Both the position numbers and the translations under genes were made by a program. A stretch of 24,743 bases of DNA from NCBI GenBank assembly GCA_964535735.1, contig CAZHTM010000035.1:1-24743 (forward strand), written 5' to 3'. Positions 1 through 7,186 of the stretch are shown here, one piece after another (within the stretch, counting starts at the first letter, position 1; every line of letters starts with the position of its first letter). The DNA is from J089 sp964535735 (GTDB lineage: Bacteria; Fidelibacterota; Marinisomatia; Marinisomatales; J089). Under the pieces are notes generated by a model. It did not search any database. It was not told the origin of the DNA and worked only from the letters and a program-made list of their open reading frames with translations.

Positions 1-93
1 TCCCGATAGGCATCGGGTCGACGAAGCAATCTCAGGATCTAGGAATAGGCGAAATTACTTCACTCCGTTCACAAACATTTTTTGATCCTAGCG
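1..93. repeat. Degenerate dispersed palindromic repeat downstream of the operon
   Basis: No gene is visible here. The first bases form a short perfect hairpin (CCCGAT-AGGC-ATCGGG, 2-17). The phrase GAAGCAATCTC near 24-34 is mirrored imperfectly by GAAATTACTTC near 51-61. This resembles the dispersed intergenic family that carries 'GAAGCAATCTC...GATTGCTTC', known from many bacterial genomes; membership is recognition by eye. It lies just after the stop of the last operon gene, so the hairpin could also act as a terminator, but the window ends before any T-run could be seen. Confidence 0.45.
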
Positions 94-1137
94 TCATGAT
101 TTTCCCAGAAATTTATCCTTCTGTCTCTGATAATAGGGATCTTCTGGTTGGAGAGCAATGCACTGATCGATCACCGCCACGGCGTCCTCAATCCGACCCA
201 GTTTCCACAATACTTCCGCTTTGGTGTCCATAATCTGTGCGCGAGTTTCCGCTTTCTCATTTTGAATCATATCGATCGCCTGATTAATCTTAGTCAAAGC
301 CTCCTCCAGATGCTGTTGAATCTCTGTCATCCGCCAGGCAAATCCATTGAACAGACCAGGTGTTTTCAATCCCTGGTTCTCCATATAGGTCACATATCGT
401 AGATATAAATCGCCTTCGGCTTCCGGGGCATCCACTTTACGATACAAAGACAAAGCCGCCGAATATGCATCTTTCAGGTAGGGATTGTCCGGATTCTCCA
501 GAATAAAGTCTACGAGCGGTTCAGGGCGTTTATCGTTCTTGGCCTGCAAAGATGTGGATTTAAAGGCTACCAGATCTGGCGATTCCAGTTTCAGATCCGC
601 CAGAGTATCCCAGACACGTGATGCGGAAATATAACTGCCTCGTGCTTCGTATTTAGCTGCCAGGCGTTTCCAGAGTTTTGCATTAGTGGGGTCTTTGGAT
701 ACAGCAATTTCCAGAGCCGGGACCGTCCCTAGATTTTTCGAAACGCTATCCACTTTAGCCAGAAAAGCCTCCGGTGGGCGATATCCAATGATTCGATCAA
801 TTTCCCGTCCCAGGGAATCCAGAAAAATCATAGTGGGATAGCCGGGAATGGCGTATTGCTCTTTTAAATTTATTCCCTCTCCCTTTTCCGCATTGATCTG
901 AATTGATATAAAATGATCCCGCATAAAGGTTTGCACGCTGGGATCGGAAAATGTGTCGGCTTCCAGCCGCTTACACCAACTTCACCAATCGGTGTAAAAT
1001 TCAGCGAAAATAATTTGTCCTTTGGCGTTTTCCAAAACATCGGCGAGTGGTTTATTCTCCCAATTCAGAGACGTTTTAGATGGTGAACCGCAGGACCAAA
1101 CGCCAAGAACAGCGGCAATAATTAATGCTTTTTTCAT
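94..1137 (-). CDS. Thioredoxin-fold TPR lipoprotein, probable selenoprotein (UxxC active site)
   Basis: Reading from the ATG at 1137, which has a strong GAGGAG ribosome site, gives a signal peptide ending in a cysteine (VWSC, Cys16), then a thioredoxin-like domain with the active site TDW-TGA-SWCKRLE, then helical repeats to the stop at 94. The in-frame TGA at 982-984 (codon 52) replaces the first Cys of the usual DWCxWCK motif; Cys55 is kept. No other interruption exists in 348 codons. The residues after the TGA (SWCKRLEADTF, then YAIPGYPTMIFLDSLG with its cis-Pro-like segment) fit thioredoxin, and the C-terminal part contains TPR-like helices (about residues 270-345). A stem-loop suited to SECIS function follows the TGA. 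I infer a periplasmic or membrane-anchored thiol/selenol oxidoreductase. A standard caller would report only 94-936 and lose the lipoprotein signal and active site. The alternatives are a nonsense mutation or a sequencing error. It is the last gene of the operon, 7 bases after the thioesterase. Confidence 0.8.
953..976 (-). promoter_or_regulatory. Putative bacterial SECIS stem-loop after the in-frame TGA
   Basis: On the minus strand the RNA reads GUGU-AAG-CGGCU-GGA-AGCCG-ACAC. This is a five-pair GC-rich upper stem capped by GGA, plus a four-pair lower stem separated by an AAG bulge on the 5' side. There are 17 bases between the UGA (982-984) and the apical loop, and the loop starts with G. 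Bacterial SECIS elements are known to sit in the coding region just after UGA, with G among the first loop bases and roughly 16-37 bases of spacing. Both criteria are met. Folding was done by eye. Confidence 0.65.
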
Positions 1138-1144
1138 AATCTCC

Positions 1145-1555
1145 TCATGAAGTTAAGGCAGTGGCAATTGTATTAATGAAAGATTTAGGTGGACGGACAG
1201 CAATTCCCTCGCGGTTGATAAATGCATGCAGCGTGTATCCGGTAACAAGGCGCTTGTTATCCTTTTTGCGTAGGATTTCATAATCAATTCTCAGTGTGGA
1301 TCGTGGCTTTGCATTTATCATGGAGATCACATCCAATTGATCTTCAAAGCGAGCGCCTAGATGATAATCACAGGAGCAATGAACAACCGGTAAAAACACG
1401 CCATCCGATTCCAATTCTGTAACTGATAATCCCAAAAACCCCAGGCATTCAGTGCGAGCCATTTCAAAATACTCCAAATACCGGGAATAGTACACGATGC
1501 CCATTTGATCCACGTCTTTGTAGTACACGGTCACCGGATAGTGATGTTTAATCAC
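1145..1555 (-). CDS. Acyl-CoA thioesterase, hotdog fold (YbgC/FadM-like)
   Basis: A protein of about 136 aa with the 4-hydroxybenzoyl-CoA thioesterase-like signature near the N-terminus: YYKDVDQMGIVYYSRYLEYF, matching the family pattern D-x-D-x-x-G-x-V-x-Y-x-x-Y-x-x-x-F/Y. The length is normal for single-domain hotdog thioesterases, which hydrolyse acyl-CoA in the cytoplasm. I chose the GTG at 1555, which overlaps the accA stop (GTGATTAA), because it leaves the standard short N-terminus; a TTG at 1585 would add ten residues with no family support. It lies between accA and the thioredoxin-TPR gene and ends 7 bases before the latter's ATG. The exact acyl substrate cannot be read from sequence. 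Confidence 0.85.
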   Translation of the reverse strand: MIKHHYPVTVYYKDVDQMGIVYYSRYLEYFEMARTECLGFLGLSVTELESDGVFLPVVHCSCDYHLGARFEDQLDVISMINAKPRSTLRIDYEILRKKDNKRLVTGYTLHAFINREGIAVRPPKSFINTIATALTS

Positions 1556-2498
1556 GATAAACGCCCAATTGTTGATAGCGTTCAATACGCCGGTCTAAAT
1601 AGGATACCGATGATGGTTCCAGCAGCGTCCGAACTTCTTCGAGCAGGACCTTTTTCAAAATGTTTGCCGCCGCCTGGGGATCGCGATGAGCTCCTCCCAA
1701 AGGTTCAGGAACAATCCGATCGCAAATACCCTGCGCTTCCAAATCCTTGGGAATGAGCTTCAAGGCTTCCGCCGCATCCGGTGCTTTGGCGGAATCTCTC
1801 CAGAGAATCGAAGCGCAACCTTCGGGACTGATGACAGAAAACCAGGTATTTTCCAGCATTAATAACCGGTCGCAAACGCCAATTCCCAAAGCACCTCCAC
1901 TGGCCCCTTCCCCAATGACCACCGAAATAATAGGCGTCTTCAAGCGCGCCATTTCCAATAAATTATGAGCGATAGCTTCCCCCTGTCCCCGTTCTTCGGC
2001 TCCAATACCGGGATAGGCGCCTATGGTATCAATCAGGGTGATCACAGGGCGATGAAATTTTTCTGCCAATTTCATAACCCGTAGGGCTTTCCGATATCCT
2101 TCGGGACGCATCATCCCAAAATTCCGGTATAAATTTTCTTTCGTGTTGCGGCCTTTTTGTTGCGCCACATAGACTACGGTGAATTCATCGAAGGTCCCTA
2201 ACCCGGTAAGAACGGCATGATCGTCGGCAAACAGGCGATCGCCATGAAGTTCGATGAAGTCCGGCGACCAAGCCTGGATATAATCCAAAGCGTAGGGCCG
2301 GGATGGATGTCGCGCCAGTTGAACCCGCTGCCAGCGATTCAATTTGGCATGAATCTTTTGAATCGTCGTTTCTCGCTTGGCTAACAATTTTTTGAGTTCA
2401 GGGTTGGGTTCAGCGCCTTCCGGCACCGTTCCATGGGCCAGAATGGCTTCATCCAATTCCTTGATTGGCTTTTCAAATTCTAGATATTGAATATTCAT
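1548..2498 (-). CDS. accA: Acetyl-CoA carboxylase carboxyltransferase subunit alpha
   Basis: A 316-aa protein of the usual AccA length. It carries the N-terminal helix-rich segment (EFEKPIKELDEAI), the crotonase-like core (GMMRPEGYRKALRVMKLAEKF, then LIDTIGAYPGIGAEERGQGE) and the oxyanion-forming glycine stretch GEGASGGALGIGV, ending with WFSVISPEGCASILW. AccA with AccD transfers the carboxyl group from biotin on AccB to acetyl-CoA, the committed step of fatty-acid synthesis. The ATG at 2498 shares its first base with the TGA of the upstream glycosyltransferase gene, which indicates translational coupling. An in-frame TTG one codon upstream is less likely. No accB, accC or accD is seen in the window. 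Confidence 0.97.
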   Translation of the reverse strand: MNIQYLEFEKPIKELDEAILAHGTVPEGAEPNPELKKLLAKRETTIQKIHAKLNRWQRVQLARHPSRPYALDYIQAWSPDFIELHGDRLFADDHAVLTGLGTFDEFTVVYVAQQKGRNTKENLYRNFGMMRPEGYRKALRVMKLAEKFHRPVITLIDTIGAYPGIGAEERGQGEAIAHNLLEMARLKTPIISVVIGEGASGGALGIGVCDRLLMLENTWFSVISPEGCASILWRDSAKAPDAAEALKLIPKDLEAQGICDRIVPEPLGGAHRDPQAAANILKKVLLEEVRTLLEPSSVSYLDRRIERYQQLGVYRD

Positions 2499-4570
2499 CA
2501 ACTAACCAGTGATTTTACCATGATTTCCAGGTCCAGTGTAAAACTTTGATGCTGTATGTAATACCGGTCCAGGGCGTTTCGATCATCATCATTCAGTTCC
2601 ACACGACGAATACGATCCAGTCCAGTAAGGCCCGGTCGACAGACCAAGCCAGGATTTTTTTCGTCCACGGGTACCAGTCGCGCTCCCACGAAACTGATGT
2701 CTCCTCGCAGAACGGACAGGAAAAGCGGTAGGGATTGCAAAAAACGGGAGCGGGAATTTATCAGAAAAGCCCGGAAAGTTGTATCGTTTTCGCCCCAGAA
2801 TTCTATCGATTTTAAGCCGTTTATTCCTCCTAGAATAAGGATCACTGGAAGAAACAGAAGTCCCAACACCAAAGAGAACACGATATCAAACAGGCGCTTG
2901 GTCCAGCGGTGGAAGCGGTGAAACAACGAATATTCAATGTTCATGAATGCGACATCGCCAATGTCTTCGATGGATGCTTTGCCTAATAAGATATCCCGGT
3001 CCCGGGGAACCATCCGGTAAGTAAGCTTCATGTCCTTGGTCAAATCCATGATGGTCACGATATGTTCATAGGAATACGCCCGGGTGGAGAAAATCATTTC
3101 CCGGATATGGTATTTATCCACAATCTCCCTTAAATCTTCCACGTATCCTAAAAACGGCACAGGAAGCTCAGCAGGATCGCATTGAATTTGGGTATCGGTA
3201 CACCCGATGACGTCCAGACCGGTGTCAAACCGTTTTAGTAAGTGTTGTGTGATACGTCGACTTTCTTCATCGGTACCCACAATGATGGTTTTGCGGGTGA
3301 AGAGGATTGTATTGCGATCTTTGACAGGACGAAACCACCCCCGCGAAATGAGATAATGAACCCACACCCTCCAACCAGGAATGAGTAAGGTGATGATGAG
3401 AGTGGCTACAATAATGACCAGACGGGAAAACGCATACTGCTTAAAGAAATAGGTAAACACCACGGCTAACAGGAAACCCGTGAGCGAAGACAGAATCGCT
3501 CTAGAATAGGATAAGATGTATCGTGAATACAATTGAAAGACTGCGTTCACAAACAGCCAGAAGACGATGTATACGCCCGGCACCAGCCCAGAGCTGGCGG
3601 TGATGGGTTCAAAATCATCGAACCGCAGAGGAATGGAAACCAGAAAGGCAAAGAGAACCACCAGAGCATCCAGGGTTACCGAAAGAATCTGAGTACGCCA
3701 CTCCCCTACCATTGAAATCAATTTGCGGAACTGAATCCCCAGTAAAATCAATCGGCGGGTAATAAAACTGTAGCTCCGGGAAAAATGTTTATCCGAAAAT
3801 TGAATCATGGCAGTGTAAAAGGCATTGAGACTGTCAAATGGTGCCGATTTCACCGATTCGCCTTGATAATGGACAATTTGGGTCTCCGGATAATAGTGAA
3901 CCTCGTATCCCAGAGATTTTATTCGGTAGCACAAATCCAGATCTTCCCCAAACATAAAGAAGCGTTGATCAAATCCCCCAACGTTTTCAAAAACATCTCT
4001 ACGAATTAACATACAGGATCCGCTAACCGCATCCACCGAATGGGTGGTATTTTCATCGAGGTAGGTCAAATTATACCGTCCCGCCCAGCGGCTGTTGGGA
4101 AAGAGCGAAGACAGTCCCAGGATTTTAGGCAAGGCAACCCCCAAGGTTGGGAACGAACGCTTACAGGCCAATTGCAATGTGCCGTCTGCATTAAGAATCT
4201 TTGGTCCCACAACACCAACCTTTGGGTGCGTTTCGGCGTAGGATACCATTGTAGAAATGCTGTTTTCCTGGACCACCGTATCGGGATTTAAAATTAAATA
4301 ATAATCTCCCGAAGCAGCCTCCGCTGCCTGATTGACAGCCTTCCCAAACCCTAAGTTCGTATCGTTCGCGATCACTTTCACTTCGGGAAATTGCTGCCGA
4401 ATCACCTCTACAGAATCGTCAAAGGAATGGTTATCTACGACAACAATGTCCAACGGTGCGTTGTAATTGGACTGCAGTACGGATTGAATACAGTGTATTA
4501 AATAATCCCGGACATTGTAGTTCACAATTAAAACCGAAATGGCGGGGAATGTTTTGGGTGTTGAGGTCAT
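2498..4570 (-). CDS. GT2 glycosyltransferase fused to a degenerate polyprenyl-phosphate sugar-phosphotransferase-like module
   Basis: A 690-aa multidomain protein. Residues about 8-255 form a GT-A family 2 domain (ISVLIVNYN, VVVDNHSFDDS, LILNPDTVV, FMFGEDLDLCYRI), like rhamnosyl-type transferases. Four hydrophobic segments follow (about 290-420), then a Rossmann-like domain (KTIIVGTDEESRRI), then a C-terminal module that starts like bacterial sugar transferases (KRLFDIVFS plus a membrane helix) and ends with VLRGDISFVGAR and CRPGLTGL. This is the WbaP/WcaJ architecture with an added GT2. The C-terminal module lacks the FRQERVG...KFRTM segment, and the catalytic Asp-Glu of 'SLDELPQL' is Gln612-Ser613, so it is probably not a working phosphoglycosyltransferase. 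I chose the ATG at 4570, 11 bases after the upstream stop; a GTG at 4609 is possible. It likely acts in surface glycan assembly with the two preceding genes. Confidence 0.85.
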   Translation of the reverse strand: MTSTPKTFPAISVLIVNYNVRDYLIHCIQSVLQSNYNAPLDIVVVDNHSFDDSVEVIRQQFPEVKVIANDTNLGFGKAVNQAAEAASGDYYLILNPDTVVQENSISTMVSYAETHPKVGVVGPKILNADGTLQLACKRSFPTLGVALPKILGLSSLFPNSRWAGRYNLTYLDENTTHSVDAVSGSCMLIRRDVFENVGGFDQRFFMFGEDLDLCYRIKSLGYEVHYYPETQIVHYQGESVKSAPFDSLNAFYTAMIQFSDKHFSRSYSFITRRLILLGIQFRKLISMVGEWRTQILSVTLDALVVLFAFLVSIPLRFDDFEPITASSGLVPGVYIVFWLFVNAVFQLYSRYILSYSRAILSSLTGFLLAVVFTYFFKQYAFSRLVIIVATLIITLLIPGWRVWVHYLISRGWFRPVKDRNTILFTRKTIIVGTDEESRRITQHLLKRFDTGLDVIGCTDTQIQCDPAELPVPFLGYVEDLREIVDKYHIREMIFSTRAYSYEHIVTIMDLTKDMKLTYRMVPRDRDILLGKASIEDIGDVAFMNIEYSLFHRFHRWTKRLFDIVFSLVLGLLFLPVILILGGINGLKSIEFWGENDTTFRAFLINSRSRFLQSLPLFLSVLRGDISFVGARLVPVDEKNPGLVCRPGLTGLDRIRRVELNDDDRNALDRYYIQHQSFTLDLEIMVKSLVS

Positions 4571-4581
4571 CTGTAGGTTGC

Positions 4582-5298
4582 TTAACGAATCAGTCGAAAC
4601 ATTCTCCACATACGTAAACGAAGGACCATGAACACAGCTTCGATCATAATGGATCGGGACATTTTTGATTCGCCAATAGTTCGGTCGATAAAAATAATGG
4701 GATGTTCTGCAATCCGAAATCCTTTTTGCCAGGCGCGGAAATGCATTTCGATTTGAAAGGAATATCCCTGCGATTTCACTTGGCTAAGGTCAATCGTCTC
4801 TAATACTGTTCGTCGCCAAACTTTAAAACCGGCGGTGCCGTCTTTGATAGGCATACCGGTGACAATGCGTGTATACAAATTAGCGCCATAGCTGAGAATC
4901 AACCGGCGCAATGGCCAGCGGACCACGGAAATGCCGTCACAATAGCGACTGCCGATAACCACGTCATGTGTCTGGAGCAAATCCAGCATGGCGGGGATTT
5001 CTTCCGGATTATGGGATAAATCCGCATCCATTTGGACAATAGCCTCATAATCCCGTTCCAGTGCCCACTGAAACCCATGGCAATATGCTGTTCCAAGACC
5101 GCTCTTCTCTTTCCGCACTTCTAAATGCAAATTGGGATAAGCATGTTGCAGTTGCCTCACCTTCTCTGCCGTGCCGTCTGGTGAATTATCGTCCACGATA
5201 AGTAAATGGTAATTCTGACTGGTGGTAAAGACTGCCTGAACCAGATCGGTAATATTTTTCCGTTCATTATAGGTGGGTGAAATAATTAACGTTTTCAT
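4582..5298 (-). CDS. Polyprenol monophosphomannose synthase-like glycosyltransferase (family 2)
   Basis: A 238-aa soluble GT-A enzyme with the DPM1/Ppm1 pattern: SPTYNERKNI at the N-terminus, LLIVDDNSPDGTAE, SGLGTAYCHGFQWAL, the metal-binding MDADLSHNPEEI, IGSRYCDG, KDGTAGFKVWRR and GYSFQIEMHFRAW. These are hallmarks of enzymes that move mannose (or another hexose) from the GDP sugar to polyprenyl phosphate. There are no C-terminal membrane helices, so this is the short, peripheral form. It starts in an ATGA overlap with the RmlD-like gene and is followed 11 bases later by the GT2 fusion gene, which suggests a shared lipid-linked sugar pathway. The sugar itself is inferred from family resemblance only. 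Confidence 0.88.
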   Translation of the reverse strand: MKTLIISPTYNERKNITDLVQAVFTTSQNYHLLIVDDNSPDGTAEKVRQLQHAYPNLHLEVRKEKSGLGTAYCHGFQWALERDYEAIVQMDADLSHNPEEIPAMLDLLQTHDVVIGSRYCDGISVVRWPLRRLILSYGANLYTRIVTGMPIKDGTAGFKVWRRTVLETIDLSQVKSQGYSFQIEMHFRAWQKGFRIAEHPIIFIDRTIGESKMSRSIMIEAVFMVLRLRMWRMFRLIR

Positions 5299-6170
5299 AG
5301 TCTTGTCCGTTTTACGATGGATTCCAAGGCCGCATCCAGGGGAAGTGGAGTTACATTGAATTTCTTACAGATGAGGTCTGTTTTCAAGCCGCCTTTTAAG
5401 GGGCGAGGCGCCAATTGACTTAATTCGCTGGTTTTAATTCGGGTAATCAGGGATGCATCCAATTGAAAATGGTCAGCAATTTTACAGGCAAATTGATAAC
5501 GGTTAAGGTAATCGCCGCCGCCGTAATGGTAAAGTCCTTCGGCACCCCATTGAATCAACGCGCTGCATTTTTCCGCTAAATCTACCGTCCAGGTGGGGTT
5601 ATTCCATTGATCATCCACAACCCGGATCTTTTCTTTCCGAATCAGACTATCTACGACCCATTTTACAAAACTGGCTTGAGTTCGGGTATAATCGAACACC
5701 ACGTTAGTTCGAATGATAAGTGCCGGTTTATCTGAATCCTGTAGGATAGCTTCACTCTCCAGTTTTGTTTGACCATACACACTCAGAGGGTTAACAGGGT
5801 CGTTCTCACCATAGGGACCTTCCTCTCCATCAAACACGTAATCGGTGGAGATATGTACGATTTTTCCAGAGAACAACGTGCGAAGGTGATGAACGGAATC
5901 CCGATTGATTAACCGGGCGAGATCCGGCTTACGCTCACAACCATCCACATCGGTCATAGCGGCTAAATTCAAAATACAGGTGGGACTAAACTCTGACAAA
6001 ACCGCCTGAATGGACGCCGGATCGGTTATATCCATGTAGGTAAGGTTTGAATTTCCTCCGGGAAGATTCACGTCGGTACCAAGGACCGTAAATATCGGGG
6101 AAAAGAGGTCCATTACAGCCTGCCCCAGTTGTCCCGCTGCGCCGGTAATGAGGATACGTTCAGCGGTCAT
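5295..6170 (-). CDS. rfbD: dTDP-4-dehydrorhamnose reductase-like NAD(P)-dependent sugar reductase
   Basis: A 291-aa short-chain-dehydrogenase-like protein of the RmlD family. It shows the nucleotide-binding ILITGAAGQLGQ at the N-terminus, NLAAMTDVDGCE, HISTDYVFDGEEGPYGE, the catalytic Tyr-Lys pair in VYGQTKLESE and a C-terminal RP.L..G...D segment (APRPLKGGLKTD). RmlD reduces dTDP-4-keto-rhamnose to dTDP-L-rhamnose for surface glycans; the other rml genes are not in the window. I chose the ATG at 6170 because it places the Gly-rich loop at the normal distance, and it overlaps the end of the DUF4837-like gene by 11 bases. The gene ends in an ATGA overlap with the next glycosyltransferase. A different nucleotide-sugar substrate is possible. 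Confidence 0.85.
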   Translation of the reverse strand: MTAERILITGAAGQLGQAVMDLFSPIFTVLGTDVNLPGGNSNLTYMDITDPASIQAVLSEFSPTCILNLAAMTDVDGCERKPDLARLINRDSVHHLRTLFSGKIVHISTDYVFDGEEGPYGENDPVNPLSVYGQTKLESEAILQDSDKPALIIRTNVVFDYTRTQASFVKWVVDSLIRKEKIRVVDDQWNNPTWTVDLAEKCSALIQWGAEGLYHYGGGDYLNRYQFACKIADHFQLDASLITRIKTSELSQLAPRPLKGGLKTDLICKKFNVTPLPLDAALESIVKRTRL

Positions 6171-7185
6171 TATCTTCGAAAACGTCAAAGGTGTGCGCAA
6201 TCAAATCCAGTTGTCGCAATCGAATGGCTTTCTCGCTGCCAGGATCGTAAACGATGCAACTGATCTGATAGGTGCGGTTTGTGACGCCGTCATAAAAGAG
6301 ATAGTGTAAAAATGGACCGCCCTGGGGTTCGTCGATGGATTCCCAGACGCCGGTAGTTTTCCAGGCTGTCCAGTTCCTGAAATTTACTTGCCGGGTAACC
6401 CAGTGGAAATCTGTATATCGAATAGACCCGTAATATTGCTTTGGGAACGCGCGAGTAATCGCCCGGGCGGTGGAATCATCAGGAGCTATAAGACCGGATT
6501 GCCATTGAACGGAGAACCATTGATAGGGCATCTCCCGCCCTAACCAGACAAGATTCACTGCGGTACTGTCATGAATCAATTCCCAACCCCAGGGTATTTT
6601 CACTTGCCATCCGTATTGCTCACGAAGGCTCTGTTCTAATTTTTTTTGTCGGTGAGAAGTGAACAAATATTTTCCCTGGCGAAGGTTATACAATTCCTCG
6701 TAATGCGCACGAATCCACGATCGTTTTTTCATAACAGCATCATACAGTGACGCTTTATCTCGCGCACTTAACATGAGAAATAACTGATCTTTGGCGAATT
6801 GATCCCGTGTGAAAATGACGTGTTCATCCGTATCTAAGGTCCTTTGGTAACGCTCGGGCCCCAGAAGGGTTTTTGTGAGGTGTGTACCGGGATTCAGGGT
6901 ATTATCCCCAAGGGATCCGATGACCAATAAGGTCTGGCGTTTCAAATCAATGAAGCCTTCCGGATCAGCAAATTTTATGATCCAGGCTGGTTCGGGTTGG
7001 GGCGTATAAATGGTGTCATTAAATACTTGCTCCAGAATTTCTCGAAGCGCCGGTCGATCGCCAATTGTGGCCAGAACCACCAATTCATTTTCCGCTCCCA
7101 GCGCCTGCCGTTTTATAGAACAGGCACTCACCACAATGAAAAATATGAACCAGAGGAATCGAAGGTTTGTCAGTGTTTTTTTCAT
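6160..7185 (-). CDS. Lipoprotein, DUF4837-like
   Basis: A 341-aa protein with a lipoprotein signal: a positively charged start, a hydrophobic stretch FLWFIFFIVV and the lipobox VSAC (Cys22). The mature part begins ELVVLATIGDRPALREIL and carries PQPEPAWIIKF and a central PWGWELIHDS segment. This resembles the DUF4837 family of Bacteroidota-type lipoproteins, which have no known activity; the assignment is from memory of the pattern and is not certain. The ATG at 7185 comes one base after the RNase R TGA (TGATATG), so translation is probably coupled, and the longer GTG-initiated version at 7209 would bury the signal. It sits between RNase R and the sugar-nucleotide genes. Confidence 0.7.
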   Translation of the reverse strand: MKKTLTNLRFLWFIFFIVVSACSIKRQALGAENELVVLATIGDRPALREILEQVFNDTIYTPQPEPAWIIKFADPEGFIDLKRQTLLVIGSLGDNTLNPGTHLTKTLLGPERYQRTLDTDEHVIFTRDQFAKDQLFLMLSARDKASLYDAVMKKRSWIRAHYEELYNLRQGKYLFTSHRQKKLEQSLREQYGWQVKIPWGWELIHDSTAVNLVWLGREMPYQWFSVQWQSGLIAPDDSTARAITRAFPKQYYGSIRYTDFHWVTRQVNFRNWTAWKTTGVWESIDEPQGGPFLHYLFYDGVTNRTYQISCIVYDPGSEKAIRLRQLDLIAHTFDVFEDNDR

Positions 7186-7186
7186 A

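Noticed and set aside
982..984. TGA read as tryptophan or glycine through a variant genetic code
   Set aside because: Several intact genes in the window end in TGA directly at an overlapping start, so TGA is a stop here. The position also demands Cys or selenocysteine.
937..1137. A frameshift splitting the thioredoxin gene
   Set aside because: Both sides of the TGA are in the same frame and no length change is needed; only one codon differs from the family pattern.
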